NCBI RefSeq assembly: GCF_965363235.1
Contig: NC_134848.1
Span: 60,474,181 to 60,538,180, forward strand
Direction: 5' to 3'
DNA: 64,000 nt
DNA from: Mytilus galloprovincialis
Lineage: Eukaryota > Mollusca > Bivalvia > Mytilida > Mytilidae
The position numbers and the translations under genes are program-made. Position 1 is the first letter of the stretch; each line of letters begins with the position of its first letter. The notes under the pieces were generated by a model, which made no database searches, was not told the DNA's origin, and saw nothing but the letters and a program-made list of their open reading frames with translations. Of the stretch, positions 27,969 through 39,300 are shown piece after piece.

Positions 27969-30113
27969 ATGAGAATATACATCCTTTTTGTGTTGACGGT
28001 GTGTTTCCTAAATATAGGCAAAGGGTATGTAATGCAAAAGGAATGCCACAAGAATTGTAAATGCGCTATTAGGCGTTCAAAGAAACGTCAAGCTGTATGT
28101 AGGGGACGGGATTTGCATTACATTCCACAATTTCCAGAAATGATACTTTCTGTTATTATGAGTGGAACAAATTTGACGAATATTGATAAAAATGGATTCA
28201 AGAATTTGACCTATATTAGACTGAAAGAATTAACATTAGATAACAATCTTATTACGTTTATTCACGAAGATGCGTTTATCAATTTAAAATATCTGGATAG
28301 TTTGAGTATAGTTCAAGAAACAAATCTAGCAGTGAATGTAATTAAGGTATCTGTTGGGAAAATGGAAACAAGAAATCTCCGATCTTTATATTTTAAAAAT
28401 AATAACTGGCTTTTCCTTCCAGTCGATATGTTTACAAGTTTTTCATACAGTGAAATACGAACTATTGGAATATATGGTAACAGTTTGTCCGAACTACAGA
28501 GTGCGACATTTTCACCATTAAAAAAGTTGCAAAAGCTGTATATGAATAAAAATGAGATTGAACATATTGATTTAAAAGGCATTTCAAAGGATTTAGTGGA
28601 TTTGCGTTTGAATGAAAATCTTCTCCCAAAGGTTCCGGAATTGTGTACAAAGGATAGACGAGGTATCAGTTTAGTAAACAAATTACATACTTTAGATTTA
28701 AGCGATAATAACATTGGGGACATAAGAGTACAAGCTTTTCAATGTTTGCCAAATTTGAAAAAGCTTTTACTCAATAGAATACCAATGAAGAGAATTCGGT
28801 CAAATATATTCGCATCTCTCCCAGTTTTGTATTCTCTACAACTCTCAAAAATAGGGTTTCCTTTGCAAAAAATAGACGATTATGCGTTCAATAGTTCAAC
28901 TCTTTCACGTCTGCTTATGGACGTTGCAAATTTCCATTTTGATAGAGAGGAGTTTAATCCACAGACTATTTTTTCCTTGTCACCAAATCTAAGTTTTCTA
29001 AACTTAGACCATAATTTTTTCCCTAAAAACGAAACAAAGATGCAACAAATACTTTCACCTTTAGTGAGGCTGAAAAATTTAATAATATCCTCAACAAGTC
29101 TTTTTATTCTTCCAAAAAATGTCTTCCCGTACTTAAAATCACTCGAAAATTTGACCCTAAGTTCAAACAGATTGTCTGATTGGAATGACGGAAGTCAAAT
29201 ATTTCGGAATATGACGTCTCTTAGAAACCTCAATCTGAAAGATAATTTCATCAAAATTATAAACAAAAACACTTTTCCTGCAGCCGTACTTAAATCGTTA
29301 AAAGTTCTGGATTTGAGCTATAATTCTTTTGTATGCACGTGTGATCAACTATGGTTTACAGAATGGATTAAATCAACTAAAGTAAAGCTTCTCAGTTATC
29401 CAACGCTATATAAATGTAGGTCGCCACCATCGCTTGATGGAACGTTACTTCAAAAGTATGTAAACTCGTCTAAGGAGTGTCCCCTATGGAATCCTATTTA
29501 TACCACGGTAATTATCTTGTTATTGTCAGCAACGGTATTAGCTGTGATATTTGCGATAATAATGAAGTGTCAAACAAACATTAAAAACTATTTATACCTA
29601 TGGAGAATTAATTACAACAGAAGAAGAGGTTATCTCCCCTTGCAAGATGCAGATGATTTCGAATATCATGCATTTGTTGTGTATTGTGATGCTGATCGCC
29701 AATGGGTTCACCAAAAATTTCTAAAGAAACTAGAACAAGATGAAGGAATGAAACTTTGCATTCATCATAGAGATTTTGAAATCGGGGAATCAATTACTGC
29801 AAATATCAATAACTATCTAGAGAAATCATGGAAAGTGGTTGTTATTTTATCAAATGATTTTGCAAAAAGTGAATGGTGTCAATGGGAGGTTGATGTCGTT
29901 CAAGAGAGAAGGCGCAGACAGGGAAGGGATGTGTTTTTATTGATTATGCTTAAAAATATTGATTCTAAACATATGACGAATCAACTCAGAGCCCTTCTAG
30001 ACAGTGCATCAAGTCTGAAATATCCAATGGGCGTAGGCGAAGAACTGTTCTGGACGGCAGCAGTAGAAACACTAAGAAAGCCATTGGGGCATCCACCGAC
30101 AGCACTGTTATGA
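27969..30113 (+). CDS. Toll-like receptor 1 (single cysteine cluster type)
   Basis: 714 residues in one exon; a type I membrane receptor of the innate immune Toll family. Residues 1-19 form a signal peptide. An LRRNT-like cluster follows at Cys26, 30, 32 and 44. About 13 leucine-rich repeats span roughly 60-450 (for example LTLDNNLITFIHEDAF, LHTLDLSDNNIGDI, LKVLDLSYNSF). The LRRCT has Cys456, 458, 483 and 504 before one transmembrane helix (about 510-533). The cytoplasmic TIR domain covers 564-705: box 1 YHAFVVYCD, box 2 RDFEIG (601-606), box 3 FW (694-695). The box-2 proline of most vertebrate TLRs is replaced by Ile605, as protostome Tolls often show. One C-terminal cysteine cluster places it with vertebrate-like sccTLRs. 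A polyadenylation signal lies at 30304. Ligand unknown. Confidence 0.93.
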   Translation: MRIYILFVLTVCFLNIGKGYVMQKECHKNCKCAIRRSKKRQAVCRGRDLHYIPQFPEMILSVIMSGTNLTNIDKNGFKNLTYIRLKELTLDNNLITFIHEDAFINLKYLDSLSIVQETNLAVNVIKVSVGKMETRNLRSLYFKNNNWLFLPVDMFTSFSYSEIRTIGIYGNSLSELQSATFSPLKKLQKLYMNKNEIEHIDLKGISKDLVDLRLNENLLPKVPELCTKDRRGISLVNKLHTLDLSDNNIGDIRVQAFQCLPNLKKLLLNRIPMKRIRSNIFASLPVLYSLQLSKIGFPLQKIDDYAFNSSTLSRLLMDVANFHFDREEFNPQTIFSLSPNLSFLNLDHNFFPKNETKMQQILSPLVRLKNLIISSTSLFILPKNVFPYLKSLENLTLSSNRLSDWNDGSQIFRNMTSLRNLNLKDNFIKIINKNTFPAAVLKSLKVLDLSYNSFVCTCDQLWFTEWIKSTKVKLLSYPTLYKCRSPPSLDGTLLQKYVNSSKECPLWNPIYTTVIILLLSATVLAVIFAIIMKCQTNIKNYLYLWRINYNRRRGYLPLQDADDFEYHAFVVYCDADRQWVHQKFLKKLEQDEGMKLCIHHRDFEIGESITANINNYLEKSWKVVVILSNDFAKSEWCQWEVDVVQERRRRQGRDVFLLIMLKNIDSKHMTNQLRALLDSASSLKYPMGVGEELFWTAAVETLRKPLGHPPTALL

Positions 30114-30303
30114 TAACTGTAATAAATTTAAACATGAAATTTTAGAAAATGGTTCACAACTGTGTTACACTGTTATTTCTTAATATGATCATTCAAAAAA
30201 GTATTTGATAGTTATTGTATTAACGATTAAATTCAAATGCATTATGTATATGTGTCATTGGTTATGAAGATTTCTTCATGAAATAATATTCATTGAAATG
30301 GTA

Positions 30304-30309
30304 AATAAA
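30304..30309 (+). terminator. Polyadenylation signal of TLR 1
   Basis: AATAAA 190 bases after the stop codon, conserved in copy B at 59297-59302. Confidence 0.6.
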
Positions 30310-30519
30310 AACATGTATAATTACAAATATATCTTTTATTAAACAATGTATTTAAAACAAAAATGAAATAAGCTTTATTATTTTCCATACGGTGACCTAT
30401 TGTTGCTAACTTCTATGTCAATCGGAGGACTTACCTTGTTTGTGTTGGATACATAAGCTTAACAAATTTCCGTACAAACAACGGTACATTGCCGGCTCAT
30501 CTGCATGTTCGACTAAAAA
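30310..30519. other. Short spacer after TLR 1
   Basis: Includes a small piece of repeat R1 (CCATACGGTGACCTATTGTT, 30387-30425), shared with copy B. Confidence 0.5.
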
Positions 30520-31545
30520 AATTGTCCATTAATTGAACACAAAATTCTGTCCGTAGTGAAAGAGGGTCTTCAGAAATACGGTGAAACTGTTTACTTGCGT
30601 AGTGGTATTAACCATATGTGGATTCTCAAAAACTCTAAAGAACTTCTGGATAATTTTAAATCTCGATCTTTTTTCTGAAATTAGTTCTGTCAAAAAATTT
30701 TCAACTCTGTATATCACCATTCCCCATGAGAAATTGAAAAATCGTCTAAAAGAAATAATCCACAATGCTTTTCAACATAAAAATGGTAGCATACGCTATA
30801 AATTTATTACTTTGGGATACCATAAGGCATATTTGGTAAATAGTGAACAAAAAGGTAAAACATGTTACACCGAGGAACAAGTGATCAGTATGCTGGAGTT
30901 TCTGATTGACAATATATTTGTTGAATTTGGAGGTAGACTTTTTCAACAAATTGTCGGCATTTCTATGGGAACGAACTATGCGCCTCTTCTTGACGACCTC
31001 TTTTTATTTTGATATGAGTCGGAGTTCCTTCAGACACTTGTCAAAAACAAGTGTATAAGATCAAGGAAGCCAGGTCATTTAATTTCACATTCAGATATAA
31101 TGATGATGTTCTTTCCATTAACAATCCAAACTTTTATGATTGGGTTCCATTAATATATTCCCCAGAACTAGAAACAACAGACACGGCTTCCTCCGCCTAA
31201 TTTTTAGACTTATACCTCGAATTTCACATACACGGACATCTCAGTACTAGAATCTATGACAAACGAGACAATTTTAATTTTGAAATTATCAATTTCCCCC
31301 ACCTTAGTAGCAATATATCAACTTCACCTGCATATGGGATATACATTTCCCAACTTATTCGGTATTCAGGAGCTTGCAGCTCCTACTAAGACTTTGTTAA
31401 ACGTCACCAGTGTCTAGGCAGAAAGTTAATGAACTAGGAGTATGTCAAAGAACGTCTCGTTCTTTTTCTAAAAAAGTTCATCGGAAGATACTAAGACCTT
31501 GTTGATAACTTCACAAATAATACACGATGGTCTTGAAGTATAGAT
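30520..31545 (+). pseudogene. Bivalve-type reverse transcriptase relic, copy in duplication A
   Basis: Readable by changing frame: MWILKNSKELLDNF, then FSTLYITIPHEKLKNRLKEI, YKFITLGYHKAYLV, MLEFLIDNIFVEFGG, FQQIVGISMGTNYAPLLDDL (B box), then a stop directly after LFLF. Later decayed YIDDVLS-like (CAGATATAATGATGATGTTC), YDKRDNFNFEI and KKFIGRYQDLVDN blocks follow. Same family as 14435-16140 but 5'-truncated. The shared insertion site in copy B shows it predates the duplication. Confidence 0.75.
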
Positions 31546-31654
31546 TATGTGTACTGACGTTGTTTATCATCGTAATAACGTGTTATAGTATTTCTTTATT
31601 TGTTTTTTTAATATTAATTTTACTGATTAGTCTATTTTTGGAGATATCCATTTG

Positions 31655-31930
31655 ACGTGACTCTGTACTTATACATCCCGTCATTGTGTTATTGTGCTAT
31701 GGTACATTTTTGTATTCTTGTCTTTCATGTTTGCTGATATGCTTTGTCTATATGCCTTTTTGTGTTTCTTTGTTACATACCACTTGGCTCTGTACTTATA
31801 CATCCCGTCATTGTGTTATTGTGCTATGGTAAATTTTTGTATTCTTGTCTTTCATTTTTGCTAAAGTGCTTTGTCTATATGCCTTTTTGTGTTTCTTTGT
31901 TACATATGACGTGGCTCTGTACTTTTTTTT
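31655..31930 (+). repeat. ~126-bp tandem duplication in the RT 3' tail
   Basis: GTGACTCTGTACTTATACATCCC (31660 region) is repeated from about 31787 with few changes, and a third, shortened start occurs at 31912. The sequence then runs into GGGACTTTCCGTTTTGGG, the tail also seen near 11930 and reversed near 37840. Identical in copy B at 60646-60921. Confidence 0.85.
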
Positions 31931-32029
31931 ACTGATTTTGCCGTTTGATTAGGGACTTTCCGTTTTGGGTTTTTTTCGGAGTTTGGTATTTTTGTGATTT
32001 AACTTTTTTGCAATCTTACAACATCTTCT

Positions 32030-32265
32030 TCTGTCCCCCGCGTAACGCGTTGCGGAGGACATGGAAATACCGGGCGTCCGTGTGTCTGTCCGTCCGGTCT
32101 TGTGAGCGCTCTCACAGGTACAATTCTTGCCAGATTTGTATAAAACTTTTACTACAGGTTAATATCAGCAATATCTCGGACAAGTTCTGTAATAGCGGAC
32201 AATCGACTTTTCTGAAAAGAATTATGCCCCTTTGAATTATAAAGTATGTGCAACGCGGGGGACAT
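32030..32265. mobile_element. Short TIR element with CCCCCGCG ends, copy A
   Basis: Begins TCCCCCGCGTAACGCGTTGC and ends GCAACGCGGGGGACATTGG: inverted ends around about 190 bp without coding capacity. Same arrangement at 61021-61256. Confidence 0.55.
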
Positions 32266-33124
32266 TGGAACTCTGTGCTTTTATTGATATTTTTTAAAGC
32301 ATTCGAAGAATATTCTATTAATATTTCCAAGTCGCGTTGAGCTACACGTTGATGCTACATAATGTTAAATTGATCTTTGATGATTCTTTTGACAGTTGAT
32401 AATTTAGATCTATTTTATAATTTCTGTTTTCCTATTTCATGTTTTAACAAATACCAGTTAATCGTTTGTTTATCTTCCGGTCCCTGCAGCAAAATTTATT
32501 TCATTTTAATTTATCTAAAAAAATTTCAAACCTTTCATCCGGTCGTTCTACCGTACACAACCTATATATTGCATTAATTATTCATTTGTTTTCGTCTTTA
32601 ATATGCATACTATATTTACCGTCAGACGTAAGGCAAGCAAAAATCAATCAAATAATGTATATTATCAAGTTCTATATCATTAGGAGAATAGATGTTTACT
32701 TTTAAATAATAACAAAAAATCTACTTGTTACATATTTGTAACAATATTTCGTTGGGAATTGTTTTATTGATACAACGAAATCGGTATCGACCGTTTTAAT
32801 ATTACAAAAGAATAATCCATTTTCTTTCCACGTACGGATATCATTTTTAAAATGAAAGCCGCTTTCACGCGATTAAAGTTAGAGACAAAACCAATGAGAA
32901 AACGTAATGCATACAGTAAACCATATGAGTCTCTGGATGCATAAGATAGTTAATCATTTTAATTTCATGAGACTGTTGTCTCATATACCTGCATGACTGA
33001 CCGTTAAAAAAGGCGGATGATACCAATGAAACATTAAAAACTTAAACAGAAGAAAAACTGACTATCCCATGAAAAAAAAACCCCAAAAAAACAACCGAAA
33101 AAGTCATCAATACTCTGTATAAAA
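32266..33124. other. No gene seen
   Basis: AT-rich, shared almost exactly with copy B (61257-62114). The short ORFs in it show no family features. Confidence 0.4.
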
Positions 33125-33225
33125 CTACAAACTGACCAACACGAGCCCCACCAAAAACCGGGATGAACTCTGGAGCTCCGGAAGGTGAGCAATTTCTGCT
33201 TCACATGTGGCACCGGTCGTCTTGA
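33125..33225 (-). repeat. Dispersed mussel repeat R3, fragment
   Basis: AACACGAGCCCCACCAAAAA, TCTGGAGCTCCGGAAGGTGA and CACATGTGGCACCGG: reverse complement of the start of the 26520 copy. Confidence 0.7.
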
Positions 33226-33925
33226 TGGTGTAAGTAAAAATCAACCCATGATAAGTTTGTAAGTTGTAAGTTGTATACATGAATGTCAGACAGCAACGGA
33301 TTTGTCGTATAAGGGAATTACATTCACAAAGAAAAAAACGGAATATTAAATTTTAATTTCTCGACCGACGCAATTTATATACATGTATAGCTTTAAAGTT
33401 GATTATTCGTTTGAAAGACATGCTCTTACATTTATAACTTGAGAGTTTTTCCTACGAGATAAGTGTGTACATGTACATTTGTTCCGGTGAATATTTGTTT
33501 TATTAGTAAAAGTACCCTTTTTAAAAACCTGTTGTATTGCAGGGTATGGTGCTCGTTCTATGTCGATGCAATATAACGTGTCTGCGTGCTTGTTGTATGT
33601 GCCCTTCTATTTTATAATGGTTTTGGTATTTGCTGCTTATAATAGAACTGCATATTCATAATTGTTGTCTTTGGTTAATTGTTGATTATTTAGTACACAA
33701 TATGAGCACATTTTATATTGTTCTATTCTTTACAATCAACATGTTTGTTTTTATATTCGTTCATACATATTTCTAACATTCATTACTCTATCTCTTTCTC
33801 CTCATTGTTTGAATCGTTAATAATATGTACATTGTGAATTCAACCAAATAAAAAATCAGTTCGACATCCGATATCGTAACAGTTGTTTTCCAAAACCTCC
33901 TCAATAAAAAGACAACTCAAAATAT
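33226..33925. other. No gene seen
   Basis: AT-rich DNA identical, apart from scattered differences, to 62216-62917. Confidence 0.4.
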
Positions 33926-33929
33926 CCTG

Positions 33930-34612
33930 CAGTTTTGTAATTTAGTTAAGTTGATTAATATAATGAATATTGATATACAAAAAGTAATGTCCTGTCAAAA
34001 TATGGAACAAGTTAACAAACTAAAGACTTGGATTAAGAATATTACAAGTAAATTTTATTCAGAACTACTGGAAAATAAAATTAACAGTTTGAACGAAAAT
34101 AGCAAACTTTTTCTTTACAAAAATATTAAAGTCAAACAAGACCAAGAATTTTATCTAAAATATCACAATTTTGAAACTAGACGTTTATTTACAAAAATTT
34201 GAATTAGTGACCATAATTTGCTCATTGAGAAGGGCAGATATCTAAAAATACCTCGAGACAATAGAACATGTCCAACTTGTAAAACCTTAGAAGACGAAAA
34301 TCACTTTCTCCTCCACTGTCAAATTAATAATGTTTTACGTATAAAACTTTTTAATGACAGGGCAATAGATAATCCTATGTTTTCAAATCTATCTGATACT
34401 GAAAAACTAGTAGTCCTACTAAATCTTTCTAATATAAACCAAGTGAAAAAAACAGGTTCCTTTAGAGCTGAGGACAGGGGACTCTTAGTTAGTTTTACTT
34501 GTATATATATAGATATGTGTGTGTTCAACTCAGTTATTTTATTGTTGTTGTTACTTTTGTTTATGTCACACGTATAATGTTACGTATATGACAAATAAAG
34601 ATTATTATTAAG
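33930..34612 (+). pseudogene. Non-LTR retrotransposon 3' end, copy A
   Basis: 33951-34202 ends in a stop, and the next frame resumes at 34203. Together they read ..RLFTKI then ISDHNLLIEKGRYLKIPRDN and CPTCKTLEDENHFLLHC, the CxxC..H....C knuckle and GR-IPR block at the C-terminus of many non-LTR elements. The 3' end is ACAAATAAAGATTATTATTA. It is 5'-truncated to the last 200 or so codons. Different from the L1/Tx1-like LINE upstream. Confidence 0.75.
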
Positions 34613-34723
34613 AATTTTTAGAACCAGAAAACAAAAACATGACAAAAGCATAAAAACAACAAAATCATGGTGTCGAGCTTTTCTACTGTTTTGTAGCTAG
34701 TACAAAATATTTTACTATTTCAG

Positions 34724-34891
34724 ACGTCGTGTGAACTTAAAATGTATCCAACAAATAAAAAAATCTGGCATGGTTATTTTGATTCATCATTTCCATATTT
34801 GGTCGTTGCATTTTATGATAGTGGACTCCTTTGTAGTATTGGTGACATAGATGATCCCATTCATTTTTTTAAGGTTCATCATCCAAAATGA
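34724..34891 (+). CDS. Possible terminal exon of an unknown gene, copy A
   Basis: Preceded by the good acceptor TTTTACTATTTCAG and followed 3 bases after its stop by AATAAA (34895). The 55 codons give a non-repetitive mixed peptide: CELKMYPTNKKIWHGYF, FPYLVVAFYDSGLLC, DIDDPIHFFKVHHPK. The open frame extends a little upstream of the acceptor, so an ATG start at 34742 is also possible. No family recognised. The copy at 63716 is nearly identical, but so is all surrounding DNA, so conservation does not prove coding. Confidence 0.3.
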   Translation, partial: TSCELKMYPTNKKIWHGYFDSSFPYLVVAFYDSGLLCSIGDIDDPIHFFKVHHPK

Positions 34892-34900
34892 ATGAATAAA

Positions 34901-36051
34901 TTTTATTATTTATTTGACGTACAATATTGTCATCTGGACATGGGATGGACATGAACGGATGATTCAATTTTGATATTATTTGATAATTTATAATTTTGTA
35001 ATTGTTACTTTATCAAATTGGGAAAGTGACTGTTATGACCATTTATGTAATATGTTTTTTTTCTATTTCTTGAATTCGAGAAACACAACTTAGATTTTGG
35101 TATTGATAGTATAATATTCTGTCTTAATCAACACAAAACATCGGCCCAATAGTTTGAAGGCACTCTTGCTGCATGACAGTCCCAACTTTACACACAATTT
35201 GTCTTGCCTATGTGTTTAGTACCTATCCATGTAACGTTTGTTTTGTCTAAGTTTATTTCAATCTATGAACAAATTTAAGTATAGTAATTTGTTATCATTA
35301 TCAGCTTATCTCATCATGTATTGATAAATATCTCGTTTTCGTGTTATTGCATCATTTTATTATACTTATTTTATAATTCTGTTTCACTTATACATTTTGG
35401 AGTAATTAAAATTGGTATATGTATTTTGAAAGATGTTTTTAGAATATTCATAAGGTATTTTGTCTTCTCACAATATATCAGATAGCCTTTAATAATTCAC
35501 TTTCATTACTGTATTTAATAATGATAAAATGTATATGATGATTCACAGAAGAAATAAATATAAAAATGTTATTCATAATCAATATTTGAATTCATACATA
35601 TTAATCAATGAAATGCTTTATATAAATGTGTTTAATATAAAAAAGTCTTATCTCTGGAATCAAAGAGAGACTAAGAATACTACAGGGACAATTGATGTGT
35701 TAGGGACGCAGAAATTTCTAATATGAATTGACATTCGATTTGTTTTTGATTTTAAACATATTTTATTCATTAAGATATGAAAAGGATTGAGCAACAGGCA
35801 CAGCCTATAAAAGCTCTCTCCGTATTACATGTACAAGGTATAATTCAATTGACATTTGACTCTGAAGACCTATGATATGTGTTAAGTGTGAGCATAAATC
35901 AAACTGAATCTATCATGTCTAAAAGCAAGTTGTCTTGAATTTAAACATAACTAGATTAATTGCAGTTATCAAATGAATTTGTGGTGTGCAGCATTTGTTT
36001 TAAAACTTTAAAACTTATCTTATTTACATAGATTTTTTCGTTGTATCAGAC
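34901..36051. other. Intergenic, no gene seen
   Basis: AT-rich. The ORF at 35529-35726 is low-complexity with no domain. The last ~100 bases would carry the VMO-I gene 5'UTR and promoter; no TATA motif at a convincing distance was identified. Confidence 0.4.
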
Positions 36052-36370
36052 ATGCAAGGATATGTTATCGCTTCGATATGTAGCTTCCTATTTCAAAATG
36101 CGGTGTCGGCTGTTGGAAATTATCAGACGAGAGCAGAATACTTTAGAGTAGAAAAGAATAAGAAAATCAAGTCAGTGAATCTCACAGCCATAGGGAGAAT
36201 GTCTCAGAGTCAATGTGCAGTATTTTGTTTGACTTTCAGTGACAAATGTTGTGAGATTACTTATATAAATTCGACTCAAGAGTGTAAACTTGATCAGTCC
36301 GGATGCTGTCATACGAATTTTGACAATGTTTCAGGTTCAAACATCCTACATACCAGTCGTAAATATGTCG
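36052..36370 (+). CDS. VMO-I gene exon 1 (signal peptide, PAN/apple-like)
   Basis: 106 codons plus one base. The donor GTAAGT at 36371 is consensus and splits a Gly codon. Six to seven cysteines fall within about 40 residues, spaced as in PAN/apple modules. Reading past the donor reaches a stop at 36406. Confidence 0.88.
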
Positions 36371-39300
36371 GTAAGTCTAATCTTCACCTAAAATTTACTT
36401 ATAATTAAAGGCAATGGAAAGATGTTCATAATAGGGGAAGTCTAGGATACCCTGATATATTTCCATTTATTTATGTGTTTACGTCTGGCCATTGCATCAG
36501 ATGACAATTTAATAGAGAGAGTCAACAGTCCGATTTGCTTTCTTCCTTTCTTCTTTAGAAAGGTAGAAGGAGCATGTTAAAGTAACCACGTTATATTTAT
36601 ATTGAATAGACACTAGTTCACGCTTGTTCTTGAGAGTGTCAACTGTTTTTCTTTCAAACTTATGTTAATTTTTTAACTTTAAGCATGATTTAAACGAGCT
36701 ATTTGTTGCCAATTTCTCATATATACTCACAGCGTTTGAACTTGTAGTGGGGTTAGATTTTCGCAAAGTTCAGGGCTTTTTTCTTTGTCTTTGAGTTTGT
36801 TTACTTGCGTTTAGTTTGTTTTGTGTCATGAATGTAAGCACAATATCTTTTCTTTTCTTTTTTTAAAATTCAAAAGATGAACAATTACCTGATAGCAACT
36901 GAATATGAAAAGTCTTTCTAATATACTTAAACTATGCTTCAAACATGTCAAATATTAAACATAAGTCCATTAGACTGCAATATGATTGTGTGCATTATAA
37001 TTATGTGGAAGACAATTTTGATACAGTATTGTTCTGGAAGTCTATCTCGTTCATTTTGTTGATAAATACTCAACATTTGTTTAATTAGACTTGCACTTAT
37101 GATCATGATCCATAATGAATTATATATCAATTGGTCACGACATAAAGTTGCAACCTTTAAGTAAAAATATAAAGCTGGTGCAATCTTTATAAAGATCGGA
37201 AGACATTTTTTTTTAAATAACCGTAATAAACCTGATAATACACTGAAGGATAACACGCTTTACTTTGTAAGGGGTTGTTTTTATCAATATTTGTTTTAAG
37301 TACGTAGGATTTGTGTCAGTTGCTTTTAAAATCTTTTGGAAGTTTCGTTCTTTTTCATTGATACATATGATTACATTTGTTTAATACGCAAGAATTTGCA
37401 ATAATAGGTTTGAAATATTATTGACGAGAAAAAATGTATATACTGCTGCTAGTCAAGAACTTTTTGCGGAAGAGTATTTTTTACTATTTCAGGCTATAAT
37501 AAGATATTGTCTGTAACAAATGGTGGATATTTTGGTAATTGGGCAAATGAAGAATTTTGTAGAAAAGGTCATTATGCTGTTGGTTACAGAATGAAAGTAT
37601 GTATACTTCTATGATAATCGTTAAATAATTATCATTAAAACGTTAGAGTTAAGACTATTTAACTTCTACAATCAGATACCAACTACACGTGACTATCTTT
37701 ACTTTATACTAAAACATTGTAAAAATCGTAACAAAATTTATCGTCAAAATAAAATAACTATTTAGTTAATTGTGCGAGCAGTAAATGTAAACCAAGTTAA
37801 CATCAAATCGTCTATAAAAAGTGAAATAACAAAAATACCAAACTCCCAGGAAAATTCAAAACGGAAATTCCTTTATCAAATGGCAAAATCATAAGCTGAA
37901 ACACATCAATCGAATGGAAAAAAAATGACATATTCCTGACTTGGTACATGTATTTCTTTATGCAGACAATGGTGGAATAAACCTGTATTTCTATTTGTAT
38001 CCATCTCATGAGTTAAGCTTTTTTATATGATTTCTATAGTTTGTTCTTATGTTGTACTGTTACACCACTGTCCCAGGTTAGATAGAGGGTTGGGCGCCCG
38101 CTAACATGTTTAACGCCGCCACATTCTGTATGTGGCTGTCCCAAGTCAGGAGCCTGTAATTCAGTGGTTGTCTTCTGTTTCTGTGTAACATATTTGTTTT
38201 TTTGTTCTTTATTTGCACATAAATTACATGAATTAGGCCGTAAGTTTCTAGTATGAATTGTTTTACATTTGTCATTTCGGGGACTTTTATAGCTGACTAT
38301 GTGGTATGGGCTTTGCTCATTGTTGAAGGCCGTACGGTGACCTATAGTTGTTAATTTCTGTGTCATTTAGTCTTTTTTGAAGAGTTGTCTCATTGGTAAT
38401 CATACACATTTTTTTATATAATAGGTTAACATCACATATTTTAGAATCTCTTTGCTGATTACATGTAGTGTCCCATACCATTATGTCAATTCATAAGTCA
38501 TTCTCCACATTGATGCAGGGGCTTTCCCCAGATGTGCACTTAAACATGCACACACATACCTTATTTTGATTCAATAATATAAATTATATGTGTAAAAATA
38601 TTTCTCACCGGGGGTCACAAGTATTTCGACCAATTCAATGGCAATCTAAAATTATTAAAATCTGAAGTTAAAAAAAACCTCAAAATATCATCAAAGAGAG
38701 CAAGCAAATCAGTCAATAAAGAAGTATCAATATCTGATTGAGTATAAGTACAAAGCCACGTGCCACAGATTACAAAGTGTCTTTAACTCATTTAAAGTTC
38801 ACAATACACCAAGTCCAGTCCACCAGCAGGGGAAAGGAGAATTATTAGAAGTGACAAAATACAACAACCTAATCACAAGGTTCTCAAAACATGAATAAAT
38901 ATCAGTACGTCAAATCAGAAGATCATACAATACATGTTTGTAATTAATCGTTTAAGGATGTACTTAGGCCAGGTTTATGAATTTTTGTCAGATGTTCAAA
39001 CTCCATTGGTTTTTCTTCTACGATACAGGGTAAAATGTTTTGCTACATAACACCCATGTTTTTTCATAAAAGAATTGAATGTCCCATAAAAGGTATTTTA
39101 CCAAAATTGAAACAGATTCTAGATTACTTTTCTTTCGATTTTAGGCCCAAATAATACCAAGGCAAATATAAGGCAAAAGTCCGAGGCAGCCTTTTCCCAT
39201 CATTTAAAAAAAAATATCTCAAAAGGAGCTCAATAACCTATCAATATTCTTAGCTTATGGTGTACCTTAACTAATGCTATTCTGACTAATAGCATCAATT

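Larger units (their letters stand above)
25650..34995 (+). repeat. Segmental duplication, copy A (contains TLR 1)
   Basis: Homologous to 55230-64000 at a constant offset of 28991-28993 from 27969 onward. The left boundary is near the shared phrase CAATGTGTAATACAAATT (about 25658 and 55239). The upstream part is diverged and carries copy-specific insertions: about 540 bp at 26520-27060 including repeat R3, and about 155 bp near 27630-27782. From about 29925 to the end the two copies are nearly identical. The right boundary is beyond the window end for copy B. Confidence 0.85.

Noticed and set aside
28313..28723. Minus-strand ORF of 136 codons inside TLR 1 (and equivalents in TLR 2)
   Set aside because: Antisense shadow of leucine-rich repeats; the plus frame has all family motifs.
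31945..32235. 96-codon ORF, present identically in both duplications
   Set aside because: It spans the retroelement tail and the CCCCCGCG-ended element; identity reflects the recent homogenisation, not coding constraint.
35529..35726. 65-codon ORF between TLR 1 and the VMO-I gene
   Set aside because: Asn/Ile/Lys-rich AT-driven composition, no motif, no splice or promoter context.
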